The notes under the pieces were generated by a model, which was given only the letters and a program-made list of their open reading frames with translations, was not told where the DNA came from and did not search any database. Below are positions 35,630 to 44,404 of a stretch of DNA of 64,000 bases, one piece after another. The position numbers were made by a program, and so were the translations under genes. The stretch's first letter is position 1. Each line of letters begins with the position of its first letter. The stretch comes from Desulfobacter vibrioformis DSM 8776 (GTDB lineage Bacteria; Desulfobacterota; Desulfobacteria; Desulfobacterales; Desulfobacteraceae), in assembly GCF_000745975.1 (NCBI RefSeq), contig NZ_JQKJ01000019.1, forward strand, positions 39,722 to 103,721, read 5' to 3'.

Positions 35630-35959
35630 TCAAGCATACAGTTTTTCAGCGTGTGCCAGGGAAGAGGCATACCCCTTGAACCCTTGGATATCCTCGCAGG
35701 AATTGATGGCACTGGAGGCGAAAAAACCTTCCACCATGGTCTTTCCCCCATGGCGGATCAGCCCCATGAACAGCACCGGAACAAGACTGATGCCATTTTT
35801 GCCGGTTTCAACACTGAAATCCAGAGGATCTTTTGTCTGATAAACGGCAAACAGACTGTTCTGGACAGGCATCAGCTGAACAATCTCCGGATGTTCATGG
35901 TGGTGATGATCGTGATTATGATCACTACAATGCTGGCACATGATCTTCAGGCCTTTCAT
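35630..35959 (-). CDS. Small histidine-rich protein of unknown function
   Basis: A 109-residue protein whose N-terminus is a metal-binding-looking stretch, CQHCSDHNHDHHHHEHPE (residues 8-25), followed by an ordinary alpha/beta-like part (LDFSVETGKNGISLVPVLFM). I do not recognise the family. The His/Cys cluster suggests Ni, Zn or Co binding or sensing. Its own terminator follows. The first ATG lacks a clear ribosome site; the ATG six codons later has AAAGG upstream. Confidence 0.65.
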   Translation of the reverse strand: MKGLKIMCQHCSDHNHDHHHHEHPEIVQLMPVQNSLFAVYQTKDPLDFSVETGKNGISLVPVLFMGLIRHGGKTMVEGFFASSAINSCEDIQGFKGYASSLAHAEKLYA

Positions 35960-36107
35960 TATTACAGGTTAAGGACAGCCTAACCGCGAAGCAGCCAAGC
36001 GCGCCCGTAAACAATTAACCTTTTAGTATTACCGGAATTTAGTATAGAATTAAAGAGGTTTGCAAAAAATTTCGTTCTTATTCCCACAATGGCGGAAGGG
36101 CCGCCAA

Positions 36108-37220
36108 TTAAATCCGCCGTATAATTTTCCCGGTTTCAGTCCGCTCAAATCTTTCCTTAAACACAATATCCTTTGGTCTCTCGTAGCGGTCCAGGCGCCG
36201 GGCAAAAAAGGCTTCCAGCTTTTTTTCAAGTTGTTCATCTGCCCGGGCCTCAATGGCCAGAACAATCCTGTGCCCCAGGATTTCATCGGGCAGGGCTCCG
36301 ATAAAAAACGGATATTCAATACTGTCTTCCAGTTTTTTTTCCAGGGTTTCGGGAAAATACTTTATGCCGCCGGAGATGATCACATGATCGGCCCGGCCCA
36401 GGATCCGGAAGGTTTTATTGTCGTCAAGCTCAGCCAGGTCGTTGGTGAAAAGACGCGGCCCATCCAGGCCCGGCATGTCAATGGTCAGGCAGCCCTTTTG
36501 TGACAGTCCCACCCCAATGCCCTGAAGAGAGTGAAAACGGTCAGATGCGTCCTGGCCGTTTATCCGCCGAAGGGCAATGTGCGTGGCGGTTTCCGTCATG
36601 CCGTAGCTTGCAAAACAGGCTGTGGGCACATTCCCAAGTCCGGTTTCAAGCGGTGCCGGAAGGGCTGAACCGCCGATAAGTAGTGCGTTAAGGCCTTCAA
36701 ACCGTTTGGGGTTATCCAGTAGTTTTGTCACCTGGTTGGGCACCATGGCGGCAAACACGAAGGGATTATCCCGGCATTGGGCCAGAAAGGAAAAGTCGTC
36801 GCTTGGCTCGGCAGTGCAAAGGTCAAGCTGCCCTAAAAGCGCCCGGATCACCATCAGCTTTCCGGCAATATACCTTAAAGGCAGGCACAAAAGGATGCGC
36901 TGCCCGGGTTCCAGCCGGAAAAAACGGATGGTGCGCACGGCACTTTGGGCCACAAACGGCTTGTCCAGAAAGATGGGTTTGGGAGGCCCTGTGCTGCCCG
37001 AGGTATGGACGGTGATGGCGTGTTCCGGCCCATACCATTGGGACAGAAAATCAATAACATCGGACTCAATGCCCGGGGGGCAGGCCCGGCGTCCCTCTTG
37101 CACAAGCGTTTTCACCCGGTGCACGGTACCGTTGATGCACAAGGTATCCGGAAAAATATCCACAGCCCTAAGAAATCCCCGGAAAGATAAACCGTTTGCC
37201 CGGGTCAAAAAAGAGTTCAT
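36108..37220 (-). CDS. menE: o-Succinylbenzoate-CoA ligase
   Basis: A 370-residue, compact acyl-adenylating enzyme. The P-loop HTSGSTGPPKP and the late motifs ILGRADHVIISGGIKYFPE and RYERPKDIVFKERFERTETG are present. It makes OSB-CoA for menaquinone. The start at 37220 (ATG NSFLTRAN) is preferred; it overlaps menC by about 50 nt. It is the last gene of menF-D-B-C-E. Confidence 0.88.
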   Translation of the reverse strand: MNSFLTRANGLSFRGFLRAVDIFPDTLCINGTVHRVKTLVQEGRRACPPGIESDVIDFLSQWYGPEHAITVHTSGSTGPPKPIFLDKPFVAQSAVRTIRFFRLEPGQRILLCLPLRYIAGKLMVIRALLGQLDLCTAEPSDDFSFLAQCRDNPFVFAAMVPNQVTKLLDNPKRFEGLNALLIGGSALPAPLETGLGNVPTACFASYGMTETATHIALRRINGQDASDRFHSLQGIGVGLSQKGCLTIDMPGLDGPRLFTNDLAELDDNKTFRILGRADHVIISGGIKYFPETLEKKLEDSIEYPFFIGALPDEILGHRIVLAIEARADEQLEKKLEAFFARRLDRYERPKDIVFKERFERTETGKIIRRI

Positions 37221-38205
37221 CCCCACGGATTTCCAGGGGAGAGACCATATTATTGGTAAATAACTGCCCCGTACCAAGGCCCTGGTGCAGATGGGGGTGC
37301 TTTAAAAAAGTCCACTGGGCAATGGCATTTAACCCAAGGTTGGATTCAAGGTAGGAGGTGACCCACCAGCCGATGCCCCTGGCATCGGCCAGTTCAATCC
37401 ATTGGTCACACCCTTGCATCCCGCCGTGCAGGCTGGGTTTGAGCACCAGGTAATGGGGGGCAAGGGTGTCCAGAAGACGGATTTTTTCTTCACGTTCGGT
37501 AATCCCGATGAGTTCCTCGTCAAGGGCGATGTCCAGGGGAGACTGCCTGCACACCCCGGCCATGTGCTGCCACTGTCCTTTGGCGATGGGCTGCTCAATG
37601 GAATGGATATTCAGTTCTGCCAGTTGATCAAGCCGGTCGAAAACCTCGTCCGGGGAAAAGCCGCCATTGGCATCCACCCGTAAAATCACGTCGTCGGCAC
37701 TGTATTCCGCCCTGATCCCTTTAAGGATGGCAAGCTCCTCAGCAAACTGAAGCGCCCCGATTTTAAGTTTAATGCACCGCCACCCCGAATCCAGTTTCTG
37801 CCGGACCTGTTCTTTCATGAACGGCAACTCTCCCATCCAGATCAGTCCGTTGATGGGGATGCCCTTGTCACCCCGGGTGAAGGCGGAAGGAAAAAGAATC
37901 TGCGTACCAGCCTGTTCCAGATCCCTAAGGGCGGTTTCCACGGCAAACCATACCGAAGCGGGTATACGCTGCCGGTCTGCCCGGGCACAAAACCCATCCG
38001 GGTCTGCGGCAAGGGCGGCAAGGGCCTGCTCCACCTCGGGGATGGTTTCGGCGCTCAACCCCGGCAAGGGCGCGCACTCCCCCACCCCGGTCCGGCCCTC
38101 TTTTTCCAGTACAAGATACCAGACCCGGCGGTGGTTCAGCACCCCCCGGGACGTCCCTGCCGGACGCTTAAACTGTAATTTATGTTTAATCACACGCGCT
38201 TTCAT
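37168..38205 (-). CDS. menC: o-Succinylbenzoate synthase
   Basis: A 345-residue enolase-superfamily enzyme: the KxK motif in WRCIKLKIG, LRVDANGGFSPDE, SIEQPIAKGQ, ALDEELIG and the late YLVLKPSLHGG lysine. It dehydrates SHCHC to o-succinylbenzoate. It lies after menB, from which a CTTCATG palindrome separates it. Confidence 0.9.
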   Translation of the reverse strand: MKARVIKHKLQFKRPAGTSRGVLNHRRVWYLVLEKEGRTGVGECAPLPGLSAETIPEVEQALAALAADPDGFCARADRQRIPASVWFAVETALRDLEQAGTQILFPSAFTRGDKGIPINGLIWMGELPFMKEQVRQKLDSGWRCIKLKIGALQFAEELAILKGIRAEYSADDVILRVDANGGFSPDEVFDRLDQLAELNIHSIEQPIAKGQWQHMAGVCRQSPLDIALDEELIGITEREEKIRLLDTLAPHYLVLKPSLHGGMQGCDQWIELADARGIGWWVTSYLESNLGLNAIAQWTFLKHPHLHQGLGTGQLFTNNMVSPLEIRGDELFFDPGKRFIFPGIS

Positions 38206-38233
38206 AATATTGGGCCTAACATACAGGTTTGGG

Positions 38234-38350
38234 CAATGTTATAAACTTAAGCACTGAAGATTTTATTTTACCATGAAGGACATGAAGAGCATGAAGATTA
38301 ATTTTCGGTGTACATTCTTCATGCTCTTCATGTCCTTCATGGTTTTAACT
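38234..38350. repeat. CTTCATG palindromic repeat, copy 2
   Basis: CAATGTTATAAACTTAAGC, then ATTTTATTTTACCATGAAGG and alternating CATGAAG units, a spacer, and the mirrored CTTCATG units. The flank matches copy 1 at 5408 closely, but the core units carry A where copy 1 has G. It lies inside the men operon, between menB and menC. Confidence 0.75.
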
Positions 38351-38354
38351 GGAA

Positions 38355-39179
38355 TCAGGGGAACTTGGGGAACTGAGAAAAATCCGGTTTCCGCTTTTCC
38401 AGGAATGCATTCTTGCCTTCCTGGGCCTCCTGGGTAAGGTAATACAAAAGCGTGGCATTACCGGCAAACTCCTGGAGTCCCACCTGGCCGTCAAGCTCGG
38501 CATTGAGCCCCAGCTTGATCATACGAAGGGCCAAAGGACTGTGTTCCTGCATTTTCATGGCCCAGGCCACGGTCTCATCCTCGAGCTGGTCCAGGGGCAC
38601 CACCTTGTTGACCAGGCCCATTTCCAGGGCTTGGGCCGCCGTATACTGCCGGCACATGAACCAGATCTCCCGGGCCTTTTTCTGTCCGATGGTGCTGGCA
38701 AGATAGGATGAGCCAAGACCGGCATCAAAACTGCCCACCTTGGGGCCGGTCTGGCCAAAGATGGCGTTTTCGCTGGCTATGGTGATGTCGCACACCACAT
38801 GCAGAACATGGCCGCCGCCGATGGCAAAGCCGTTCACCATGGCAATCACGGGCTTGGGCATGGACCGGATCTGTTTCTGGACTTCCAGGATATTCAGCCT
38901 TGGGGTGCCGTCCTTGTCAATGTAACCGCCCGCCCCTTTCACGGTCTGGTCGCCGCCGGCGCAAAAGGCCGTGTCCCCTGCCCCGGTCAGGACAATCACA
39001 TTGATACGCTTGTCCTCCCGGCAGAGGCGCAAAGATTCGCTGATCTCATGGACGGTGGTGGGACGAAAGGCGTTGCGGTAGCGTTCACGGTTAATGGTGA
39101 TCTTTCCGATGCCCTCGTAATATTCAAAAAAAATATCTTCAAATTCTTTGATGGTTTCCCACTGGCGTTTTTCTGTCAT
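38355..39179 (-). CDS. menB: 1,4-Dihydroxy-2-naphthoyl-CoA synthase
   Basis: A 274-residue crotonase-fold enzyme: [33 protein letters not shown], and [18 protein letters not shown] followed by [20 protein letters not shown] are hallmark MenB segments. It closes the second ring of the naphthoquinone head group. It starts 13 nt after menD. Confidence 0.95.
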   Translation of the reverse strand: MTEKRQWETIKEFEDIFFEYYEGIGKITINRERYRNAFRPTTVHEISESLRLCREDKRINVIVLTGAGDTAFCAGGDQTVKGAGGYIDKDGTPRLNILEVQKQIRSMPKPVIAMVNGFAIGGGHVLHVVCDITIASENAIFGQTGPKVGSFDAGLGSSYLASTIGQKKAREIWFMCRQYTAAQALEMGLVNKVVPLDQLEDETVAWAMKMQEHSPLALRMIKLGLNAELDGQVGLQEFAGNATLLYYLTQEAQEGKNAFLEKRKPDFSQFPKFP

Positions 39180-39192
39180 GCGTCACTCTCCA

Positions 39193-40920
39193 TTATTTAG
39201 TCAGTGCTTTTTTAATTTCTGTAAACAACCCCTTAAATACGTTTGTGTTGGTCCGGGCATCCGTAAACACCTCTAAAAGGGCGGGGACAATCCGGCCAGG
39301 ATTATAGAGGTCGCCAAGGGCCTTGTCCAACCCGGAATCCGAGTCAGCCTGCAGGTAGTCAAGGCCGAATGCCGATGCAAGGCCTTGGGCCTTTGCCCGG
39401 TGGCCTGCAAAAAAATATTTTTGAAACACCGCTTGATTCTCTTCCCCGGTGCGGCCGGCAAGGTCTTCCACAAAACTGAAAATATTGCCGCCGCCGTTGT
39501 TGAGCACAATAATCCTTAGATTTTTTCCCAGGTATTTATTCCACAATCCATTGGAATCGTAAAAAAACGAGAGATCCCCCAGAATCAGCGTATTGATCTG
39601 CTCACTGCATGAGGCATACCCCACCGCCGTTGAAACAGAGCCGTCAATTCCGCTGGTTCCCCGGTTGCCAAACCAGGTAAAGCCCTTGAATCGGGTACCG
39701 GGGGTTAACACGGCATATCTTGCGGCGGAGCTGTTGCCGAGGTGTATGACTGAATCTTGCGGTACTGCCTTCAATGCATTGGCGCATGCCGTGAAATCAC
39801 AAAAAGGGGCCTGGTCCAGATAATGCTCATAAATTGGCAGGGCCTCCTGCTCCCGGTCTTTCCAGGCCCCGGCATAATCTTCCGGTGACGTTTGGATCTG
39901 CATTCCGGCCATTTGCCCAAAAAACCGTTCCGGGGCCATGGTACAAACCCGGGTCAATGCCTGATAGGTATCCATATGCCCGCCGCCGGCATCCACATGA
40001 ATGTGCCTGTCCGGTTTATACGCCCTCAAAAATTGCCGGATACGTTTGGAGACAAAATGCCTGCCAAAGGTGATCAGCAGATCAGGCTGAAAAACGGCTG
40101 CATCACCCTGGGATATGGATCCAAGCACCAGTTCCGGACAGGTACAGCGGCAGTCAGAAGCCATCTGCATATTGGCCAGGTGCTCGGCGGCAACCACGGC
40201 ACCGGTTTTCTTCACAAACAGGGCCAGTGCATTGTCAAGTTCTACATTGCCCGGGGACTGGCCTGCCAGTACAAGAATTTTATCTGCCCGGCCGATCTCT
40301 TCGGCCACGGCGGCCAAAGCGTTTTCGCCAAGCTGTGTCTGTGTATCCGCAGCCTCAATCACTTTAATGTCAGGCAGTTGCGCATCCACGGTCCGGTGCA
40401 AAGGCTCTTCAAGGGGAATGTTGATATGTACAGGTCCCGGCCCGTCAAACACGGCCGTATTCAGTATATCGTTGATCAGACGTGCACCAGCCCATAATTG
40501 GCTGTCCGATTCCTCCAGGGGCAGTGAACACGATTGCTTGATAAAATTGCGGTACAGCCCCTTTTGATGGATGCACTGGTTTTCCAGCTGGTCAATCCAG
40601 TAGTCGGGCCGGTCCGCAGTCACCACGATCAGAGGAATCTTCTGGTAAAAGGCCTCGGCCACAGCCGGGGCAAAATTAACAGCAGCCGTGCCGGAACTGC
40701 ACACCAAACCCACGGGTTTCTTCTTTGCCTGGGCCATCCCCAGGGCAAAATAACCGGCACTGCGTTCATCCACAATCACCCTGCAGTCAAACTCTCCGCA
40801 GCCGGCCAGGGTATGGATTAAGGGACCGTTCCTGGATCCGGGGCACAGCACAATATCTAAAATCTCTTTGCTTAAAAATAAAGAGGCAAGCTGCTGCACA
40901 TGGCGCTTTGTTGAAATCAT
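39193..40920 (-). CDS. menD: SEPHCHC synthase
   Basis: A 575-residue thiamine-diphosphate enzyme adding 2-oxoglutarate to isochorismate. LCPGSRNGPLIHTLA, DERSAGYFALGMAQ, SSGTAAVNFAPAVAEA and the cofactor segment LILGDLSFFYDSNGLWN are present. The start at 40920 overlaps the menF stop (TGATG), indicating coupled translation. It depends on TPP, made with the help of the thi genes in this window. Confidence 0.93.
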   Translation of the reverse strand: MISTKRHVQQLASLFLSKEILDIVLCPGSRNGPLIHTLAGCGEFDCRVIVDERSAGYFALGMAQAKKKPVGLVCSSGTAAVNFAPAVAEAFYQKIPLIVVTADRPDYWIDQLENQCIHQKGLYRNFIKQSCSLPLEESDSQLWAGARLINDILNTAVFDGPGPVHINIPLEEPLHRTVDAQLPDIKVIEAADTQTQLGENALAAVAEEIGRADKILVLAGQSPGNVELDNALALFVKKTGAVVAAEHLANMQMASDCRCTCPELVLGSISQGDAAVFQPDLLITFGRHFVSKRIRQFLRAYKPDRHIHVDAGGGHMDTYQALTRVCTMAPERFFGQMAGMQIQTSPEDYAGAWKDREQEALPIYEHYLDQAPFCDFTACANALKAVPQDSVIHLGNSSAARYAVLTPGTRFKGFTWFGNRGTSGIDGSVSTAVGYASCSEQINTLILGDLSFFYDSNGLWNKYLGKNLRIIVLNNGGGNIFSFVEDLAGRTGEENQAVFQKYFFAGHRAKAQGLASAFGLDYLQADSDSGLDKALGDLYNPGRIVPALLEVFTDARTNTNVFKGLFTEIKKALTK

Positions 40921-42041
40921 CACTCCTGTTCCTGCAACGTTTCTATGGCGTTTAAAAGCGTTCTGGACTTTTGCGTGGTCTCCTCCCACTCCTGTTCCGG
41001 GTTGGACCGGGCCGTGATTCCCCCGCCGGTGTAAAGGACATACTGGGCGTCTTCAACTTCCATGCTGCGCAGGTTCACATAAACGTCGGTGCCGCTTTGT
41101 TCAAGGCGCCAGGGACCCAGAAACCCGGTATAATACCGCCTGTCATGGGGTTCAAAGGTGTGGATAAATTGATCTGCCTCGGCCTTGGGCAGACCGCACA
41201 CCGCAGGCGTCGGGAAAAGCTGTTCAACAAATTCTCCAAGCCGGTCTTCAATGTGGTCCCCGGAAAAAAAGAACGAAGTTTTCAAGTGGGCCACGGTGGC
41301 TGTTTCAAGATCCTGGGGCCCCTTTGTCTGGTAGGATGAAAAACCAAACCGGTGGAGTACATCCACCGTATACCTGGAGACAAAGGCCTGTTCTTCAATT
41401 TCCTTTGTAAACCAGCAGTATTGGCCATCAGGACGCCGGGGCTGGGTGGCGGCCAGGGACACGGTCTGGGCATGCCGCCCATCCGAGCGAAACAACAGTT
41501 CAGGGGTGGCCCCCATCCAAAGCCCGGCCCTGGGCAGGTTCACCACAAAGACAAACACACCCGGGTTTATGTCATGGAGCCCAAGAAACAGCGATCCTAA
41601 GGATTCATTTGTCCTCTCTTTACAAATGCGCCTGGAAACAATGACCTTGGAAAATTTTGCGGCGTTGATCTGTTCAATGGCATGGTTGACGCACACCAGG
41701 TAGTCATGAAACTCCGTTGAGAGGCAAGGGGCTTTTGTTTCCCGGTGCATCGGCACCGAAGTCAAGAGATCCGGGTCAAGCGCCCGGATCTGACTATACC
41801 CTTTCAGGTGTATGGCCGGCTGCAAAACAATGGCAGGGACATTATCCGACATTTTAAACGGGGCAAACACAAACCCCCGGACCCGGCTCAACTGCTGTAT
41901 ACTTTCCGGGAATATAATATCATCCTCGGCCCCCGCAATCAGTTGCGGACTATCACTGGACGGTTGGAACCAGCAGGCAAATGCGGCATTTTTTTCTATC
42001 AGATCATCAATAAGACAATCAAACTGTGTAACGCTGTTCAT
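40920..42041 (-). CDS. menF: Isochorismate synthase
   Basis: A 373-residue chorismate-utilising enzyme: FSKVIVSRRICKE, NPGVFVFVVNLPRAGLWMGA followed by TPELLFR, LKTSFFFSGDHIEDRLGEFV and VYVNLRSMEVEDAQYVLYTG followed by GGIT. It commits chorismate to menaquinone. First gene of the men operon; no menH-like gene is found in this cluster. Confidence 0.92.
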   Translation of the reverse strand: MNSVTQFDCLIDDLIEKNAAFACWFQPSSDSPQLIAGAEDDIIFPESIQQLSRVRGFVFAPFKMSDNVPAIVLQPAIHLKGYSQIRALDPDLLTSVPMHRETKAPCLSTEFHDYLVCVNHAIEQINAAKFSKVIVSRRICKERTNESLGSLFLGLHDINPGVFVFVVNLPRAGLWMGATPELLFRSDGRHAQTVSLAATQPRRPDGQYCWFTKEIEEQAFVSRYTVDVLHRFGFSSYQTKGPQDLETATVAHLKTSFFFSGDHIEDRLGEFVEQLFPTPAVCGLPKAEADQFIHTFEPHDRRYYTGFLGPWRLEQSGTDVYVNLRSMEVEDAQYVLYTGGGITARSNPEQEWEETTQKSRTLLNAIETLQEQE

Positions 42042-42202
42042 CCTTTCCCTAATTTCTTGCCGGCAGCCACGGCAGACGCGGCAATTATATAAATCTTAAC
42101 ATTTTTATTTGGGTACAGTATTTTAACCTGAGCGGTTTCTTTAACATCCCTGACCTGTGAATAACAGTTTTTTTTACCCCTCTTATTAAATCCCGGATCT
42201 GT

Positions 42203-42949
42203 CTAATCCCGGTTCGGGCCGCTGCTGTCCAGATAATCGAGAACACGGGTCAACTGGCAGCTTAAATTTTTCGTGGCTTTTGCCAGATTTCTGGTAAACT
42301 GCATTTCCGATTTTTCGGAAGAATCGATAAAATCAGAAACGGTTTTAAGTGCCATAAACGGTTTTTCCATGGTCCAGGCCACCCAGGCCACGGCAGCCGC
42401 TTCCATCTCTTTGATGGCTGCATGGTTTTTTTCAATCATTTCCAAATCCGTGCGGGTTATGTCCAGGGAATTACCCGTTGATATCCCTGTTGTTTTCAAC
42501 CCGAGTGCTTCCGCCATCGGCACCATGTCCGCACAGGGGTAGCTGCCGGTGCCGTATGCGTCAAATCCGGCCAATGGGATACGCCGGTCATGGAATTTGA
42601 GGCTGTCACGGCTGATCACGGTCTCCCCGATTTCAAGTCCGGCCCGTTTGAATCCGCCGGCTGTGCCCGCGTTGATCACCAAATCCGGGTTAAACCGCTG
42701 AATGGCGGCATAAGCAGACACGGCAGCCGGCTGGGTTGCGACTTGGTCCACGCCGAACCGGGGATCCATACCGTTGGTGGCCAGCATCAGCCGGATTCCG
42801 CCCCTTTGGCCGCAATAGGCCTTCATGGGCAGGCGCCGGTCAAACACATGTTCCTCCGGTTTCAGACCCAGCAGTTCAATACATGGAGCTGCTTCGGCTG
42901 CCATGGCAATGATCACCAACACGGTGTTTGGTTTATTTTCCTGCGTCAT
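42203..42949 (-). CDS. MTA/SAH-type nucleosidase-like phosphorylase-fold protein
   Basis: A 248-residue nucleoside hydrolase of the MTAN/futalosine-hydrolase superfamily: VLVIIAMAAEAAPC, VINAGTAGGFKRAGLEIGET and KEMEAAAVAWVAWTMEKPFM (substrate-binding Glu) followed by LKTVSDFID. Despite lying beside men genes, the classical men pathway here makes a futalosine role unlikely; MTA/SAH recycling is more likely. The start at 42949 follows CGGAGAATATA. Confidence 0.85.
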   Translation of the reverse strand: MTQENKPNTVLVIIAMAAEAAPCIELLGLKPEEHVFDRRLPMKAYCGQRGGIRLMLATNGMDPRFGVDQVATQPAAVSAYAAIQRFNPDLVINAGTAGGFKRAGLEIGETVISRDSLKFHDRRIPLAGFDAYGTGSYPCADMVPMAEALGLKTTGISTGNSLDITRTDLEMIEKNHAAIKEMEAAAVAWVAWTMEKPFMALKTVSDFIDSSEKSEMQFTRNLAKATKNLSCQLTRVLDYLDSSGPNRD

Positions 42950-43158
42950 TATATTCTCCGTTATATCCCCCTTAAAGAACCGCGTTTCCGGCCACCCTCC
43001 ATTTCCCACTGGCCCCCGTAGGAATCACGCCAGTAAAAAAAAGCCATTGGTATTTTTAACCGTTGCTGCCGCTTGATGGCTGCCTGAACCTGGTTTTCCA
43101 CATAGATGAGTAAGGCACTAAAATATCTTAACCATGTCTCCAATATTTAGGGGCAGGA

Positions 43159-43194
43159 TCATTCCACAAGGTTACCGTTTAATTTGATTTGCAA
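43159..43194 (-). pseudogene. thiS remnant behind the TPP riboswitch
   Basis: From TTG at 43194 the codons read as (M)QIKLNGNLVE and then a stop. This matches the beginning of ThiS sulfur-carrier proteins (typically about 65 residues ending in GG). The rest of thiS is gone; the following DNA up to 42950 shows no thiamine gene. The ribosome site GGAG sits in the hairpin described with the riboswitch. Confidence 0.55.
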
Positions 43195-43201
43195 TGCAGC
43201 T

Positions 43202-43223
43202 CCGGTAATTAAATTATCACCGG
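43202..43223 (-). promoter_or_regulatory. Hairpin that can hide the thiS-remnant ribosome site
   Basis: Minus strand: CCGGTGATAATTTAATTACC followed by GGAG. The CCGGT/ACCGG arms enclose an AT-rich middle and end at the GGAG Shine-Dalgarno sequence 8 nt before the TTG. There is no T-run, so it suggests translational rather than transcriptional control by the upstream riboswitch. Confidence 0.5.
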
Positions 43224-43283
43224 GGATGACCTTTATGGGAATACATGCAGAACTTCAAAGAAGAGATGTTTGTGTAAGGTTTT

Positions 43284-43372
43284 CCACTTCCCTACGCCGG
43301 TATTAACAGTATCAGGTTCCAAGGGTTGAAGCGATCATGCTTCTCTCAGCTTTTTCAAGCACCTCCAATGAA
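43284..43372 (-). ncRNA. TPP riboswitch (THI box)
   Basis: On the minus strand the conserved blocks appear in order with correct spacing: GGAGGTGC, GCTGAGAG (43350-43343), ACCCTTGGAACCTGAT (43326-43311), then a stem ending in CGTAGGGAAG (43297-43288). These are the P2/J2-3, J2-4/P4 and P1 signatures of the thiamine pyrophosphate riboswitch. Only a thiS remnant follows, so it now appears orphaned; the next gene on this strand is the nucleosidase 340 nt away. Confidence 0.9.
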
Positions 43373-43442
43373 CGAGAAAGAATGTTATCCAACCCCCGGA
43401 CGGTCTGTCAATCCATAATTAACCAGCCTGGCGGAGGCCGGA

Positions 43443-43487
43443 CATAGAAACCCCCTGCCGATTCGCCATTTAGAAGGGCAGGGGGGA
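43443..43487 (-). terminator. Terminator of the 63-codon gene
   Basis: Minus strand: CCCCCCTGCC, a loop of about 18 nt, then GGCAGGGGG and TTTCTATG. A 9-bp GC-rich stem just after the small gene at 43494. Confidence 0.7.
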
Positions 43488-43493
43488 TAAAGA

Positions 43494-43685
43494 TCAGACG
43501 TGGCCGCCCAGAAAGCCCGGGGCTTCATTGCGGGACTTTGCGTGGGATACGCTGGGGCTTGAGGAGCCAATGCTGTACTCGACAGAGTTAATCTCTGACT
43601 GTCTTCTGACTTCGCCTTCGTGGACCAGGTTTCTGCATTCGCCTTCGCAGCTTCCTGTGATATCTCTTGACGGTATATGTGCCAT
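43494..43685 (-). CDS. Small 63-residue protein of unknown function
   Basis: A compact stand-alone transcription unit. A good promoter (43744-43771), a GAGGTGAATC ribosome site just before the ATG, 63 codons and a strong terminator support real expression. The product has two cysteines close together (GSCEGECRNLVHEGE), a serine-rich middle (IGSSSPSVS) and ends PGFLGGHV. There is no signal peptide or membrane segment. I do not recognise it. A peptide precursor, a metal-binding peptide or a small regulator are all possible; no modifying enzyme lies next to it. Confidence 0.65.
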   Translation of the reverse strand: MAHIPSRDITGSCEGECRNLVHEGEVRRQSEINSVEYSIGSSSPSVSHAKSRNEAPGFLGGHV

Positions 43686-43743
43686 GATTCACCTCATTTG
43701 ATTTGGTTTCATGTTGGTGCCAGTCTAAACTGACCTGTGAAAG

Positions 43744-43771
43744 AATATAACCACCCACACAAGTTAGTCAA
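43744..43771 (-). promoter_or_regulatory. Sigma-70-like promoter of the 63-codon gene
   Basis: Minus strand: TTGACT (43771-43766), a 16-nt spacer, TATATT (43749-43744). The predicted start leaves a 5' leader of about 50 nt. Confidence 0.65.
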
Positions 43772-43837
43772 GACTCGTTTTAATTTTTTGTCATAACTTG
43801 ATATTAAAAGACAGACTACCCTGCCGGCAAATTTATC

Positions 43838-44389
43838 TCAGGCGGGAAATTCGGTCTTCTTGGCCTCAATAAGTTGCAAAATGAACAATATCCGTTCATC
43901 AATATTGCCACGCGGTACTTCTACTGTTTCATAATCCCATTGTAAATACCACTTTTTCATACCTTCAAAAACCGCTACGGATTCCCCAAAACTTTGATCT
44001 CTCTCTGAGTCTGTTACGTAAATTTCCTTCCATGGGGGAATAAGAAAAACAATACCGTTATAGGGAAATTGTTGGACGTACTTCTCGATTTCATCACTTG
44101 TTAACGCACCTACTGCATCAAGCATGTACAACGCGTCCAGCACACCACGATCAAAGAATACAGCATGTTTACATAAAGTTGTATTCCGGTACTTTTCGAT
44201 ATCTGAACTGAGAATTTCCTGGCCGAAAGAAGCCGGATCTGGTCGAGGTGATAATCCAGCCGCTAATCGTTTTTTGATGATTTCACGGGCAGTTTCTGGC
44301 ACGACGTGATATCCACGCTCCGCTATAGCATTAAGGATTGTAGTCTTGCCGCCTCCTGGCCCACCGGTGAATACGAATTGATGGTTCAT
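43838..44389 (-). CDS. P-loop NTPase of the AAA_28 type
   Basis: A 183-residue predicted nucleotide kinase/ATPase: Walker A FTGGPGGGKTTILNAI at the N-terminus, VVPETAREIIKKRLA, and a Walker-B-like HAVFFDRGVLDALYML. AAA_28 proteins are small stand-alone ATPases of poorly known role, related to nucleotide or coenzyme kinases. The start at 44389 follows AGGGGTGAA. The gene is bracketed by two related segments (TTTCCCGC..TGAGATAAAT and TTTCCCGCGTTAGATAAAT). Confidence 0.8.
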   Translation of the reverse strand: MNHQFVFTGGPGGGKTTILNAIAERGYHVVPETAREIIKKRLAAGLSPRPDPASFGQEILSSDIEKYRNTTLCKHAVFFDRGVLDALYMLDAVGALTSDEIEKYVQQFPYNGIVFLIPPWKEIYVTDSERDQSFGESVAVFEGMKKWYLQWDYETVEVPRGNIDERILFILQLIEAKKTEFPA

Positions 44390-44404
44390 TTCACCCCTAA
44401 TCAA

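Noticed and set aside
42961..43143. 60-codon minus-strand open frame between the thiS remnant and the nucleosidase gene
   Set aside because: No recognisable family; it runs into the nucleosidase leader and overlaps the region where thiS decayed.
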